Source: Clostridia bacterium
GTDB taxonomy: Bacteria; Bacillota; Clostridia; Oscillospirales; CAG-272
DNA length: 51,393 nt
Direction: 5' to 3'
Assembly: GCA_017501545.1 (NCBI GenBank)
Contig: JAFVWS010000015.1
Location: forward strand, 1 to 51,393
Shown here: positions 1 to 8,292 of the stretch, piece after piece
Layout of the letters: every line of letters begins with the position of its first letter
Position numbering within the stretch: the first letter of the stretch is position 1
Notes under the pieces: generated by a model
The model's database searches: none
What the model was told of the DNA's origin: nothing
The model's input: only the letters and a program-made list of their open reading frames with translations
Program-made: the position numbers and the translations under genes

Positions 1-673
1 ATTTTTTTTGCACTTTTTTGTGTGCTTTTGAAAGGATAGGAGCAAATATCTTATCGTCATGAGCATCGGTAGCGACTAAATCAATTAAATGCTTCTTAAG
101 TGCCCATTTAACTATTCGTGCGGTTTTGCCAAGCCCAAATTTTGTAATAGCGCTGGCGTTTGATTGAATGGTTACGCCAGAGCTTTTTAGTTCATTTAAA
201 AGAGAAGGCTTTTTTATGATGCAGTCATATCTTTCAAAATGCGCCAAAACAGGCTTGTACCCTTTGCGAAGTAACTTTTGGGTGGCGTTTGTTAAGTCAA
301 ATTCGCTAATATGGGGAGAAAATTCAATAAGCACGTATTTACCATTATTGAGCATTTTGCAATTTTTATTTAAAAGAGAATCACAAATATCGTTATGATA
401 CATAATTTCATTTCCCAATAACAATTGCATGTCTGGGTGCTTTTCAGCAACATACTTCGCGGCTTTGTTGAAACGGCGCAAAATATGTGCGTTATATTCT
501 TTGATTTCTTCCTCGTCATTAAATCTGTAAATTTTAAAATGTGGAGTAAAGCAGATTGTTTTTATACCATCTTCATACGCTATGTCAAGCATTTTTTCCA
601 TCATTGCTTGATTTTTTGCACCATCATCTATTGAATAGATGAAATGATTGTGCAAATCAATGAAGCTGTACAT
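1..673 (-). CDS. PHP-domain tyrosine-protein phosphatase, CpsB/YwqE family (3' end cut by window edge)
   Basis: This gene reads leftward off the window, so about 224 codons are visible and its stop is missing. The N-terminus has the metal-binding HxH of a PHP fold (DLHNH, residues 6-10) followed by SIDDGAKN, the signature of CpsB/CapC/YwqE manganese-dependent tyrosine phosphatases. Further family motifs follow: LLGNEIMYHND, VLIEFSP, PVLAHFERY and VATDAHD. Family members dephosphorylate BY-kinases or their substrates that control capsule and exopolysaccharide synthesis in the cytoplasm. The ATG at 671-673 is preceded by a good AAGGAG site and by its own promoter, divergent from the radical SAM gene. 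No polysaccharide gene is visible here; any would lie left of the window. The family call is firm; the substrate is not. Confidence 0.85.
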   Translation of the reverse strand, partial: MYSFIDLHNHFIYSIDDGAKNQAMMEKMLDIAYEDGIKTICFTPHFKIYRFNDEEEIKEYNAHILRRFNKAAKYVAEKHPDMQLLLGNEIMYHNDICDSLLNKNCKMLNNGKYVLIEFSPHISEFDLTNATQKLLRKGYKPVLAHFERYDCIIKKPSLLNELKSSGVTIQSNASAITKFGLGKTARIVKWALKKHLIDLVATDAHDDKIFAPILSKAHKKVQKK

Positions 674-708
674 AAAAACACTCCTTACATAAAAAATCAT
701 ACATTGAT

Positions 709-737
709 ATTTTAGCACAACGTATTTATTTTGTCAA
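709..737 (-). promoter_or_regulatory. Sigma-A promoter of the PHP phosphatase gene
   Basis: Read on the minus strand, TTGACA (732-737) and TAAAAT (709-714) are separated by exactly 17 bases. Transcription would start near 702, giving a leader of about 30 bases. Confidence 0.75.
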
Positions 738-784
738 TACAATAATATATAATAAAATAGAAAATTGAATAGCCAGTGTGCAGG

Positions 785-813
785 TTGACAAAATGCAATT
801 TTTTTGCTAAAAT
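785..813 (+). promoter_or_regulatory. Sigma-A promoter of the radical SAM gene
   Basis: TTGACA (785-790), 17-base spacer, TAAAAT (808-813). The predicted start near 820 lies downstream of the in-frame TTG at 804, so translation cannot begin at 804 from this promoter. This supports the start at 846. Confidence 0.75.
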
Positions 814-833
814 CTATTCTTGATACACAAGTG

Positions 834-840
834 GGAGGTG
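834..840 (+). promoter_or_regulatory. Shine-Dalgarno that fixes the TTG start of the radical SAM gene
   Basis: GGAGGTG lies 5 bases before the TTG at 846. It is the only good ribosome-binding site near the start of this frame and sits downstream of the promoter. Confidence 0.75.
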
Positions 841-845
841 AAGAA

Positions 846-2516
846 TTGAAATTTTTATTTTGTGCAGTTAATAGTAAGTTTATACACTCGTCTTTGGCAC
901 CTTGGTACTTATCGGCATCGGTTCAAGCATCAGGCTCTGATTCTACAGCTGAAGTCTTTGAGGCAACGATTAACGAAGCCCCTGAACAAGTGCTTGAAAA
1001 AATAATGAAATATGAATTTGACGTGATAGGCTTTTCTACTTACATTTGGAATAAAAATTACATTATGTCCCTTGCTAAAAAAGTAAAAGAAAAGAGAAAT
1101 GTAACCATAATTTTAGGTGGACCAGAGGTTAGCTATAACGCCTGTGAAATTCTTAGAGAATATGATTTTGTTGACTTTGTTGTTAGCGGAGAAGGAGAAG
1201 AGCCATTTGGGCGCCTTGCACAAGGTGAAAAGGTAGAAGAGATTAATGGTTTTTCTTATAGAAAAAATGGAGAAATAATTATTAGCGAGCCATATATACC
1301 TAAGAGCCCTCCACCATTTCCATATACGAAAGAATATTTCGAAGCTTTAAAGGGGAGAATAGCATATTTGGAAACAAGTAGAGGCTGTCCATTCCACTGC
1401 GCATTTTGCCTTTCTGGCAGATGTGGAGGAGCTAGATTCTTTGACATGGAAGAAAGCAAAAGAAAAATATTGCTTTTAGCCAACAGTGGAGCGCAAACAA
1501 TAAAATTTATTGATAGAACCTTTAATGCAGATAAAAAAAGAGCCAACGAAATATTTCAGTTCATAATAGACAATTACGGCAAAAATGTGCCTACCAGTGT
1601 CTGTTTTCACTTCGAAATAGAAGGAGAACTGGTGGATGAAGCAATGCTAAAGGTTATTGAAAAAGCGCCAAAGGGCTTGTTTCAGTTTGAGATAGGATTA
1701 CAGAGCTTTAACGAAAAAACCCTACTATATATAAATAGAAGAACTAACATAAAGAAGCTTGTCAATTCTATAAAAGCAATGATTAGCCTCGATAATATTC
1801 ATATTCATATTGATTTAATAGCTGGTATGAGCTATGAAAATATTGAAAGTCTTGAAAATAGCTTTAATCGTGCAATAGAATTAAGACCTCATATGCTTCA
1901 ATTTGGTTTTTTAAAGCTTTTACATGGCGCAGAAATGCGCGAAAACAACGAAAAATTCAAATTCGAATTTTCACATAATCCTCCATACGAGGTTATATCA
2001 ACTGAATGGTTAACCAAGGAAGAACTAATTCAACTTCACACTTTTGAAAACACCTTTGAAAAGCTGTATAATTCCTCTAGATTTTATAGAACTTGCGAGT
2101 ATCTTTTTTCATTGACCGAAAGTCCATTTAAGCTAATTTTTGATTTTGCACAGTTCTGTGAAAGAAGAGTAACGGCAAATACGCTTGATGACTTTACAGA
2201 AGCTATTTACAGTTACTTTTCTAAAATGCAAGGCGTTGATGAAAAAATCCTTAGGGACGTGTTAGCAATTGACCGATTAAGCACAAACAAAATGGGTGTG
2301 CTTCCTGAATTTTTAAAGGTACATTCACCATTGATAAAATCACACTTGAATTTACTTGAATCAAGTCCTGAAACAAGAAGAGAAAAGGGAGTAAAAAGAG
2401 CGGCAACGGTTTTGCTTTCTGAACCAAGCTTTGTGTATGTGGATTACAAAAATGCTGATAAAATGAAAAAAACTTACAAAATAAATAAAATTACTATTAA
2501 TTATGACGAAAATTAA
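846..2516 (+). CDS. B12-binding-domain radical SAM protein, DUF4080 type
   Basis: A 556-residue protein in two recognisable parts. The first roughly 150 residues form a cobalamin-binding-like Rossmann domain (FDVIGFSTYIWN, VTIILGGPEVS, VVSGEGEEPF). A radical SAM barrel follows with the 4Fe-4S motif CPFHCAFC (Cys about 181, 185 and 188), then HFEIEGEL and the C-terminal region typical of DUF4080 proteins. Enzymes of this class use SAM and often cobalamin for methylations or rearrangements; the substrate of this subfamily is unknown to me. The start is TTG, chosen from the promoter and Shine-Dalgarno positions; the frame is open to 804 but that stretch overlaps the promoter. It is monocistronic: the next gene has its own promoter. 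Confidence 0.85.
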   Translation: MKFLFCAVNSKFIHSSLAPWYLSASVQASGSDSTAEVFEATINEAPEQVLEKIMKYEFDVIGFSTYIWNKNYIMSLAKKVKEKRNVTIILGGPEVSYNACEILREYDFVDFVVSGEGEEPFGRLAQGEKVEEINGFSYRKNGEIIISEPYIPKSPPPFPYTKEYFEALKGRIAYLETSRGCPFHCAFCLSGRCGGARFFDMEESKRKILLLANSGAQTIKFIDRTFNADKKRANEIFQFIIDNYGKNVPTSVCFHFEIEGELVDEAMLKVIEKAPKGLFQFEIGLQSFNEKTLLYINRRTNIKKLVNSIKAMISLDNIHIHIDLIAGMSYENIESLENSFNRAIELRPHMLQFGFLKLLHGAEMRENNEKFKFEFSHNPPYEVISTEWLTKEELIQLHTFENTFEKLYNSSRFYRTCEYLFSLTESPFKLIFDFAQFCERRVTANTLDDFTEAIYSYFSKMQGVDEKILRDVLAIDRLSTNKMGVLPEFLKVHSPLIKSHLNLLESSPETRREKGVKRAATVLLSEPSFVYVDYKNADKMKKTYKINKITINYDEN

Positions 2517-2534
2517 ATATTATTTAAAAAGGTA

Positions 2535-2563
2535 TTGAAATTATAAATTAAATGTAGTAAAAT
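2535..2563 (+). promoter_or_regulatory. Promoter of the mrp-hydCBA operon
   Basis: TTGAAA (2535-2540), 17-base spacer, TAAAAT (2558-2563), 33 bases before the mrp start. No other promoter or terminator is seen before hydA ends, so the four genes probably share this start. Confidence 0.65.
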
Positions 2564-2596
2564 ATATGCGAAATAAATTAAGGAAGTGAAAAATAG

Positions 2597-3421
2597 ATGT
2601 CAGAATGCACACACGACTGTGCAAGCTGTTCTCAAAAGTGTTCTCAAGGAATACCTAAGGAACAATTGAATCCACTAAGCTCTGTAAAGCATGTTATAGG
2701 TGTAGTTAGTGGAAAGGGTGGCGTTGGAAAATCCATCGTTACATCAATGCTTGCGGTTTTAATGCAAAGAAAAGGTTATAAAACAGCTATCCTTGATGCG
2801 GATATTACTGGTCCATCAATCCCAAGAAACTTTGGAATTAAAGAAAGAGCAATGTCAAATGGTGAATACCTATTGCCAGTTTCCTCAAAGACAGGAATTG
2901 ATGTAATGTCAGTTAATCTTTTGCTTGAGGATGAAACGAGACCGGTTGTTTGGCGTGGTCCAGTTATTGCAGGAACTGTAAAGCAATTTTGGACAGACTG
3001 TGTTTGGAATGATGTTGATTATATGTTTGTGGATATGCCTCCAGGAACTGGTGACGTTCCATTGACTGTTTTTCAGTCATTACCAATAGATGGAATTGTT
3101 GTTGTAACAACACCTCAGGATTTAGTTTCTATGATTGTTGAAAAGGCAACAAAGATGGCACAAATGATGAATATTCCGATTATCGGTATAGTAGAGAATA
3201 TGAGTTATATTCTTTGCCCTGATTGTGGAAAGAAAATTTATATTTTTGGCGAAGAGAAAATTAACAAGGTAGCATCCAAGTACGGCTACGAGCTTCTTGG
3301 TAATTTGCCAATGGATGGCAAGCTTGCTTCACTTTGTGACAAGGGTATTATTGAGCTCATGGAAAATGATTATCTCAATAAGGCTATAGAGGCCATCGAA
3401 AATAAATTTAGTCAAAATTAA
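2597..3421 (+). CDS. Mrp/NBP35-family P-loop Fe-S cluster carrier ATPase
   Basis: A 274-residue protein of the Mrp/ApbC/NBP35 family, cytosolic ATPases that bind and hand over 4Fe-4S clusters. The deviant Walker A GKGGVGKS lies near residue 40, followed by ILDADITGPSIPRN, VDMPPGTGDVP and a C-terminal CPDCGKK whose CxxC pair bridges a cluster between subunits. The N-terminus is cysteine-rich (CTHDCASCSQKC), like eukaryotic NBP35 and a subset of clostridial homologues. An AGGAAG site precedes the ATG. The stop is 23 bases before hydC with no terminator between, so it is probably co-transcribed with an enzyme carrying many Fe-S clusters. A role in supplying clusters to the hydrogenase is inferred from position only. 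Confidence 0.88.
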   Translation: MSECTHDCASCSQKCSQGIPKEQLNPLSSVKHVIGVVSGKGGVGKSIVTSMLAVLMQRKGYKTAILDADITGPSIPRNFGIKERAMSNGEYLLPVSSKTGIDVMSVNLLLEDETRPVVWRGPVIAGTVKQFWTDCVWNDVDYMFVDMPPGTGDVPLTVFQSLPIDGIVVVTTPQDLVSMIVEKATKMAQMMNIPIIGIVENMSYILCPDCGKKIYIFGEEKINKVASKYGYELLGNLPMDGKLASLCDKGIIELMENDYLNKAIEAIENKFSQN

Positions 3422-3444
3422 TATTTATATAAAAGGAGTTCCCT

Positions 3445-3939
3445 ATGAAAAAGAAAATGACAACCGTTGCTTTCAATGGCACAGCTGAGCAGCTTGCACA
3501 GCTTGATGAACTCATTGCAAAGCACAAAGGTGAAAAGGGCGCACTTATGCCAATTCTTCAAGGTGCACAAGGTATCTATGGATACTTACCAATTGAAGTT
3601 CAAAAGCATATCGCACTTTCAATGGATGTTCCTCTTTCCGAGGTTTACGGAGTTGCAACATTCTATTCTCAATTCATTTTGAATCCAAAAGGAGAATATG
3701 CAGTTTCAGTATGTCTTGGTACAGCTTGCTACGTAAAAGGCGCTGGCTTGCTTATGGACAAGCTTGAATCTCTACTTGGAATTAAGAATGGTGAGATTTC
3801 AGATGACAGAAAATTCAGCTTAGACGCTACTCGTTGCATCGGTGCTTGCGGACTTGCGCCAGTGCTTACTGTAAACGAAGAGGTTTATGGCAGACTTACA
3901 CCTGATATGATCAAGGGTATCCTTGACAAATATAACTGA
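3445..3939 (+). CDS. hydC: Electron-bifurcating [FeFe]-hydrogenase, NuoE-like gamma subunit
   Basis: This 164-residue thioredoxin-fold protein of the NuoE/HndA/HydC type carries one 2Fe-2S cluster. The four cluster cysteines appear as CLGTAC (about residues 90 and 95) and CIGAC (about 131 and 135). It is the first of three hydrogenase genes; in the Thermotoga and Acetobacterium complexes this subunit passes electrons between the flavin subunit and the rest. AAAGGAG lies just upstream of the ATG. It could also be called nuoE, but the adjacent hydA and the absence of membrane Nuo genes point to a soluble HydABC complex. Confidence 0.92.
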   Translation: MKKKMTTVAFNGTAEQLAQLDELIAKHKGEKGALMPILQGAQGIYGYLPIEVQKHIALSMDVPLSEVYGVATFYSQFILNPKGEYAVSVCLGTACYVKGAGLLMDKLESLLGIKNGEISDDRKFSLDATRCIGACGLAPVLTVNEEVYGRLTPDMIKGILDKYN

Positions 3940-3957
3940 GAAAGGCGGAAATGAAAG

Positions 3958-5868
3958 ATGATTAAGAATATCGCAGAATTAACAGCTATAAGAGATGCTT
4001 ATGCTGGTAAAATTAATTTCCGTAAACATGATGCAGGAGCAGAAGTATCTGATGGAAACATCAAAAAGCACGTTTTAATTTGTGGTGGCACTGGCTGTAC
4101 ATCATCAAAGAGTGTTCAAATTAAGGCTAAGATGGAGGAGGCTATTAAAGAGGCTGGCATCCAAGATGAGGTACAGGTTGTACTTACAGGATGCTTTGGT
4201 CTTTGTGCTCTCGGTCCAATCGTAATTGTATATCCTGAAGGAACATTCTATTCAAGAATTGAAATTAAGGATGCAGAAACAATCGTTAAGGAGCACTTGG
4301 TTGGTGGCACCCCAGTAAAGAGTCTTCTTTACTCTGAGACAGTAAAGGGTGACGAAATCCTTTCACTTAATGAAACTGCCTTCTATAAGAAGCAAAAGCG
4401 TGTTGCACTTCGTAACTGTGGTGTTATTGACCCTGAGTGCATCAACGAGTACATAGGTACAAATGGTTATTTGGCACTTGCTAAGGTTGTAACAGAAATG
4501 ACACCAGACGATGTTATCAATACCATTCTTGAGTCTGGCATTAGAGGTAGAGGAGGCGGAGGATTCCCAACTGGTAGAAAGTGGATGTTCGCTGCAGCTC
4601 AACCTAAGGGTCAAAAGTACGTTGTATGTAACGGAGACGAGGGTGACCCAGGTGCATTTATGGACCGTTCAATCCTTGAGGGCGACCCACACGCACTTAT
4701 CGAGGCTATGGCTATCGCTGGTTATGCTATCGGTGCTAACCAAGGCTATGTTTACGTTCGTGCAGAGTACCCAATCGCTGTAAATAGACTTCAAGCAGCT
4801 ATTGATGCTGCAAGAAAAGAAGGCTTGCTCGGAAAGAATATTTTCGGCACAGACTTTGAATTTGATATGCAAATTAGACTTGGCGCTGGTGCATTTGTAT
4901 GTGGTGAGGAAACAGCCCTTCTCACATCTATTGAGGGTAACAGAGGTGAACCACGTCCACGTCCTCCATTCCCAGCAGTTAAGGGTCTATTTGGCAAACC
5001 AACAATTATAAACAACGTTGAAACATATGCTAACATCCCACAAATCATCCTTAAGGGTGCAGACTGGTTTAAATCCATGGGTACAGAGAAGTCCAAGGGT
5101 ACAAAGGTATTTGCTCTTGGTGGTAAGATCACAAATACTGGTCTTGTTGAAATTCCTATGGGTACAACACTTCGTGAAGTAGTTGAGGAAATCGGTGGTG
5201 GTATTCCTAACGGCAAGAAGTTTAAGGCTGCTCAAACAGGTGGTCCTTCTGGTGGATGTATCCCAGCTTCTAAGTACGATGTTGAAATCGACTATGATAA
5301 CCTTATCGCTCAAGGCTCAATGATGGGCTCGGGTGGTCTTATTGTTATGGACGAAGACACTTGTATGGTTGACCTTGCAAAGTTCTTCCTTGAATTTACA
5401 GTTGATGAGTCATGTGGTAAATGTGCACCATGCCGTATCGGTACTGTAAGACTTCTTGAAATTCTTACAAAGATTACTGAGGGTAATGGTGAGATGGAAG
5501 ACCTTGATAAGCTTGAAGAGCTTGCTAACTATATTAAGAGCGCTTCACTCTGTGGTCTTGGACAAACAGCTCCAAACCCTGTTCTTTCAACACTTGCTAA
5601 CTTCCGCGATGAGTATATTGCTCACATCGTAGACAAGAAGTGTCCAGCAGGCGTATGTAAGAATCTCTTCACATACAAAATTGATCTTGATAAATGTATG
5701 GGCTGTGGCTTGTGTGCAAAGCAATGTCCAGCAGAGGCTATCTCAAGAACAGACTATGTAGCTGAGGGTCATAAGCTTGCATCAATGCAAATTGACGCTT
5801 CTAAGTGCGTTAAGTGTGGTGCTTGCTTACCAAGCTGTAAGAAATTCAATGCAATTTATAAAGGTTAA
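3958..5868 (+). CDS. hydB: Electron-bifurcating [FeFe]-hydrogenase, NuoF-like flavin beta subunit
   Basis: A 636-residue fusion in the usual HydB order. An N-terminal 2Fe-2S thioredoxin-like domain contains CGGTGCTSS and CFGLCALGP. A NuoF core follows with the FMN/NADH glycine-rich loop RGRGGGGFPTG (near residue 195) and GDEGDPGAFMDR. Next come SLBB and the 4Fe-4S site ESCGKCAPCRIG (near 484) with SLCGLGQTAPNP. Two ferredoxin 4Fe-4S motifs (CMGCGLCAKQCP, CVKCGACLPSC) close the C-terminus. The subunit oxidises NADH and, in characterised homologues, is where electrons are bifurcated or confurcated between NAD and ferredoxin. It starts 18 bases after hydC and its stop abuts the hydA ribosome-binding site. 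Confidence 0.94.
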   Translation: MIKNIAELTAIRDAYAGKINFRKHDAGAEVSDGNIKKHVLICGGTGCTSSKSVQIKAKMEEAIKEAGIQDEVQVVLTGCFGLCALGPIVIVYPEGTFYSRIEIKDAETIVKEHLVGGTPVKSLLYSETVKGDEILSLNETAFYKKQKRVALRNCGVIDPECINEYIGTNGYLALAKVVTEMTPDDVINTILESGIRGRGGGGFPTGRKWMFAAAQPKGQKYVVCNGDEGDPGAFMDRSILEGDPHALIEAMAIAGYAIGANQGYVYVRAEYPIAVNRLQAAIDAARKEGLLGKNIFGTDFEFDMQIRLGAGAFVCGEETALLTSIEGNRGEPRPRPPFPAVKGLFGKPTIINNVETYANIPQIILKGADWFKSMGTEKSKGTKVFALGGKITNTGLVEIPMGTTLREVVEEIGGGIPNGKKFKAAQTGGPSGGCIPASKYDVEIDYDNLIAQGSMMGSGGLIVMDEDTCMVDLAKFFLEFTVDESCGKCAPCRIGTVRLLEILTKITEGNGEMEDLDKLEELANYIKSASLCGLGQTAPNPVLSTLANFRDEYIAHIVDKKCPAGVCKNLFTYKIDLDKCMGCGLCAKQCPAEAISRTDYVAEGHKLASMQIDASKCVKCGACLPSCKKFNAIYKG

Positions 5869-5879
5869 TGGAGGAACTA

Positions 5880-7622
5880 ATGATGGAAAATATGGTAAAT
5901 GTTAAAATTAACGGCAAAGCTTATTCAGTTCCTGCTAATTCAACCATTTTAGAGGCAGCAAGATATGCTGGAATTGATATTCCTACACTTTGCTATTTGA
6001 AAGATATTAACGAAATCGGCGCTTGCCGTCTTTGCCTTGTTGAGGTTAAGGGTGCAAGAGGCCTTTGCGCAGCGTGTGTATATCCTGTAAACGAGGGTAT
6101 GGAAATTCAAACAAACACCCCTGCTATTAGAAAAGCAAGAAAGACAAACCTTGAGCTTGTTCTTTCCGCACATAAAAAGAAATGCTTAACTTGTGTACGT
6201 TCAACAAGCTGTGAGCTTCAAAAGCTCTGCCTTGAATATGGTGTTGATGAAGACCATTTCCAAGGTAATAACAACGTATATCCAATCGATAGCACAACTC
6301 CTTATATCGTAAGAGATAACGAGAAGTGTATTCTTTGTCGTCGTTGCGTTGCCGCTTGTAAGAATATGCAAGCTATAGGTGTTATCGGAGCTAATGACCG
6401 TGGCTTTGATACACACATTGCTTCAGCATTCGAGCAAACACTTGATCAAACATCTTGTATCGGATGTGGACAATGTATCGTTGCTTGTCCTGTTGGCGCT
6501 CTTTATGAAAAGGACGACACACAAAAGGTTCTTGATGCAATTGCAGATCCAACAAAGCACGTTGCTATTTGTGCTGCTCCATCTATTCGCGCTACACTCG
6601 GTGAGTGCTTTGGTTATGAGCCTGGTACAGACGTAGAAGGAAAGATGGTTGCCGCTATGAAGGCTCTTGGCTTTGATGGCGTATATGATATGAACTTAAC
6701 TGCTGACCTTACAATTATGGAAGAGGCAACTGAGTTCCTTGGTAGATTTAAGGAAGGAAAGAACCTCCCACTTATCACATCTTGCTCACCAGGATGGGTT
6801 AAGTATTGTGAGCACTATTTCCCAGAATTTACAGACAATATTTCATCCTGCAAATCTCCACAACAAATGTTTGGTGCTATGTATAAAACATATTACGCAC
6901 AAAAGGTTGGACTTGATCCAAAGGATATCGTATTTGTATCCGCTATCCCTTGTACAGCAAAGAAATTTGAGGTTACAAGAGATCATCAAAATGCTGCTGG
7001 CGTTCCAGACGTTGACATTGCTATCACAACACGTGAGCTTGGAAGAATGATTCAACAAGCAGGCATCGACTTCAAGGCACTTGAGGACGAGAAGTTTGAT
7101 GAACCATTTGGTATCGGTTCAGGTGCTGGCGTTATCTTTGGTGCAACTGGTGGTGTTATGGAGGCTGCACTTCGTACAGCTGCTGAGGTTATCGAGGGTA
7201 AAGAGCTTCAAAAGCTTGAGTTCGAAAACGTTAGAGGTACAGAAGGCATTAAGAAAGCAACATATAAGATTGGTGAAGTTGTTGTTAGAGTGGCAGTAGT
7301 TAGCGGTACAGCTAATGCTAAGAAGCTTCTCACAGCTATTAAGAATGGTGAGGAGAAGTACGATTTCATCGAGGTTATGGCTTGTCCTGGTGGATGTGTA
7401 AATGGTGGTGGACAACCTACACAACCTGCAGTTGTTCGTAACAACGTTGATCTTAAGGCTCTTCGTGCAAGTGTTCTTTACACCGCAGACAAGAATATGG
7501 ACCTTAGAAAGTCACATGAAAACTCTGCAGTTAAGATGCTTTATGATGAATACTTTGGTGCTCCTGCAAGCCACAAGGCTCATGAGATTCTACACACAAA
7601 GTACGTTAAGCGTGGACTTTAA
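5880..7622 (+). CDS. hydA: [FeFe]-hydrogenase catalytic subunit of the bifurcating complex
   Basis: About 580 residues. The N-terminal 2Fe-2S ferredoxin domain (GACRLCLVEV) is followed by a His/Cys 4Fe-4S segment (HKKKCLTC), two 4Fe-4S motifs (CILCRRCVAAC, CIGCGQCIVACPVG) and the H-cluster domain. All three H-cluster signatures are present: TSCSPGWVKYCE near residue 302, PCTAKKFE near 357 and MACPGGCVNGGGQP near 500, with the small-subunit-like tail after them. It makes H2 in the cytoplasm. The frame is open from 5868, but GGAGG at 5870-5874 places the start at the ATG at 5880 (or the adjacent one at 5883). No maturases (HydE, HydF, HydG) are in the window. Tandem terminators follow. Confidence 0.94.
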   Translation: MMENMVNVKINGKAYSVPANSTILEAARYAGIDIPTLCYLKDINEIGACRLCLVEVKGARGLCAACVYPVNEGMEIQTNTPAIRKARKTNLELVLSAHKKKCLTCVRSTSCELQKLCLEYGVDEDHFQGNNNVYPIDSTTPYIVRDNEKCILCRRCVAACKNMQAIGVIGANDRGFDTHIASAFEQTLDQTSCIGCGQCIVACPVGALYEKDDTQKVLDAIADPTKHVAICAAPSIRATLGECFGYEPGTDVEGKMVAAMKALGFDGVYDMNLTADLTIMEEATEFLGRFKEGKNLPLITSCSPGWVKYCEHYFPEFTDNISSCKSPQQMFGAMYKTYYAQKVGLDPKDIVFVSAIPCTAKKFEVTRDHQNAAGVPDVDIAITTRELGRMIQQAGIDFKALEDEKFDEPFGIGSGAGVIFGATGGVMEAALRTAAEVIEGKELQKLEFENVRGTEGIKKATYKIGEVVVRVAVVSGTANAKKLLTAIKNGEEKYDFIEVMACPGGCVNGGGQPTQPAVVRNNVDLKALRASVLYTADKNMDLRKSHENSAVKMLYDEYFGAPASHKAHEILHTKYVKRGL

Positions 7623-7630
7623 TTAAAATT

Positions 7631-7663
7631 AAAAAGCTGGCTTGATTTTGAGCCAGCTTTTTT
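7631..7663 (+). terminator. Intrinsic terminator of the hydrogenase operon
   Basis: A perfect 10-bp stem AAAGCTGGCT (7633-7642) and AGCCAGCTTT (7651-7660) with an 8-base loop runs into a T tract. Confidence 0.85.
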
Positions 7664-7716
7664 AGACGCACATGGTCGCGGGGAATCCCAAAATCGACCT
7701 GTGCGTCTTTTTTTTT
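7664..7716 (+). terminator. Second long hairpin with a T tract: tandem terminator, small RNA end or repeat unit
   Basis: Directly after the first terminator, AGACGCACA-T-GGTCG (7664-7678) pairs with CGACCTGTGCGTCT (7695-7708), a 14-bp stem with one bulged T and a 16-base loop. Nine T follow (7708-7716). It would work as a strong terminator, but its size and GC content differ from the other terminators here. No second copy was noticed in the window. Confidence 0.6.
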
Positions 7717-7734
7717 CAGACAAGTGTTTATGTA

Positions 7735-7763
7735 TTGACAACACTTTTTTAATATGATATAAT
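7735..7763 (+). promoter_or_regulatory. Perfect consensus sigma-A promoter of the DUF2500 gene
   Basis: TTGACA (7735-7740), 17-base spacer, TATAAT (7758-7763), both hexamers matching the consensus exactly. Transcription would start near 7770, 27 bases before the GTG start. Confidence 0.85.
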
Positions 7764-7796
7764 TATTAATAGAAATATGTAAGGGAGAGTGTAAGG

Positions 7797-8264
7797 GTGA
7801 TTTTTTCTTCATTTATCGCTGATTTTTATGATATTTTATTCGAAATAATGAAATTTATTCTTATATTTGGAATACCGATATTTTTATTTTGTTTTGGTGT
7901 GTTTTTTCTTGTAAAAATCTTTTTTATGCCTGCATTTAGAAGTGGAAGAAAGAGGCAAGAAAGAACCGATGAGGCAAAGGTCATAGGCAAAAGAGATGAG
8001 GTTTTATCGAATCCAAGCGGCTTAATTACGTTATACTATGTTACTTTTGATTTAGGAAATGACCTTTTGGAGCTAATGGTCCCTAAGGGAGAATATAAAC
8101 GCTTAAATTATGGGGACTATGGAAAACTGGCACATATGGGAGATAGATTTGAACGATTTGATGTAACAGTAAAATCAACCGAAGAGACAAAGGGACAATC
8201 TGAAATCGTCGGTAGCACGATGAGATCGTCTTTGAATGAAATATTACAGAATAAAAGGGAATAA
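7797..8264 (+). CDS. DUF2500-like membrane-anchored protein of unknown function
   Basis: A 155-residue protein starting at GTG with AAGGGAG nine bases upstream. One hydrophobic segment (about residues 15-40, rich in Ile, Leu and Phe) anchors it, leaving a cytoplasmic or exposed C-terminal domain. That domain contains the pattern typical of DUF2500 proteins: TDEAKVIGKRDEV, then YYVTFDLGNDLLELMVP and DYGKLAHMGDRFERFDV. The family has no known function to my knowledge. The gene is alone between its own consensus promoter and a bidirectional terminator. The fold assignment rests on recalled motif resemblance. Confidence 0.7.
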   Translation: MIFSSFIADFYDILFEIMKFILIFGIPIFLFCFGVFFLVKIFFMPAFRSGRKRQERTDEAKVIGKRDEVLSNPSGLITLYYVTFDLGNDLLELMVPKGEYKRLNYGDYGKLAHMGDRFERFDVTVKSTEETKGQSEIVGSTMRSSLNEILQNKRE

Positions 8265-8292
8265 AAAACGCAAGCATTTGCTTGCGTTTTTT
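8263..8292. terminator. Bidirectional terminator between the convergent DUF2500 and SDR genes
   Basis: AAAAAACGCAAGCA and its complement form a near-perfect hairpin with A and T tracts on the two sides. It overlaps the stop codons of both convergent genes, so it can end transcription from either direction. Confidence 0.85.

Noticed and set aside
804-845. Upstream TTG start of the radical SAM gene
   Set aside because: It overlaps the promoter -10 region and has no ribosome-binding site; 846 has GGAGGTG upstream.
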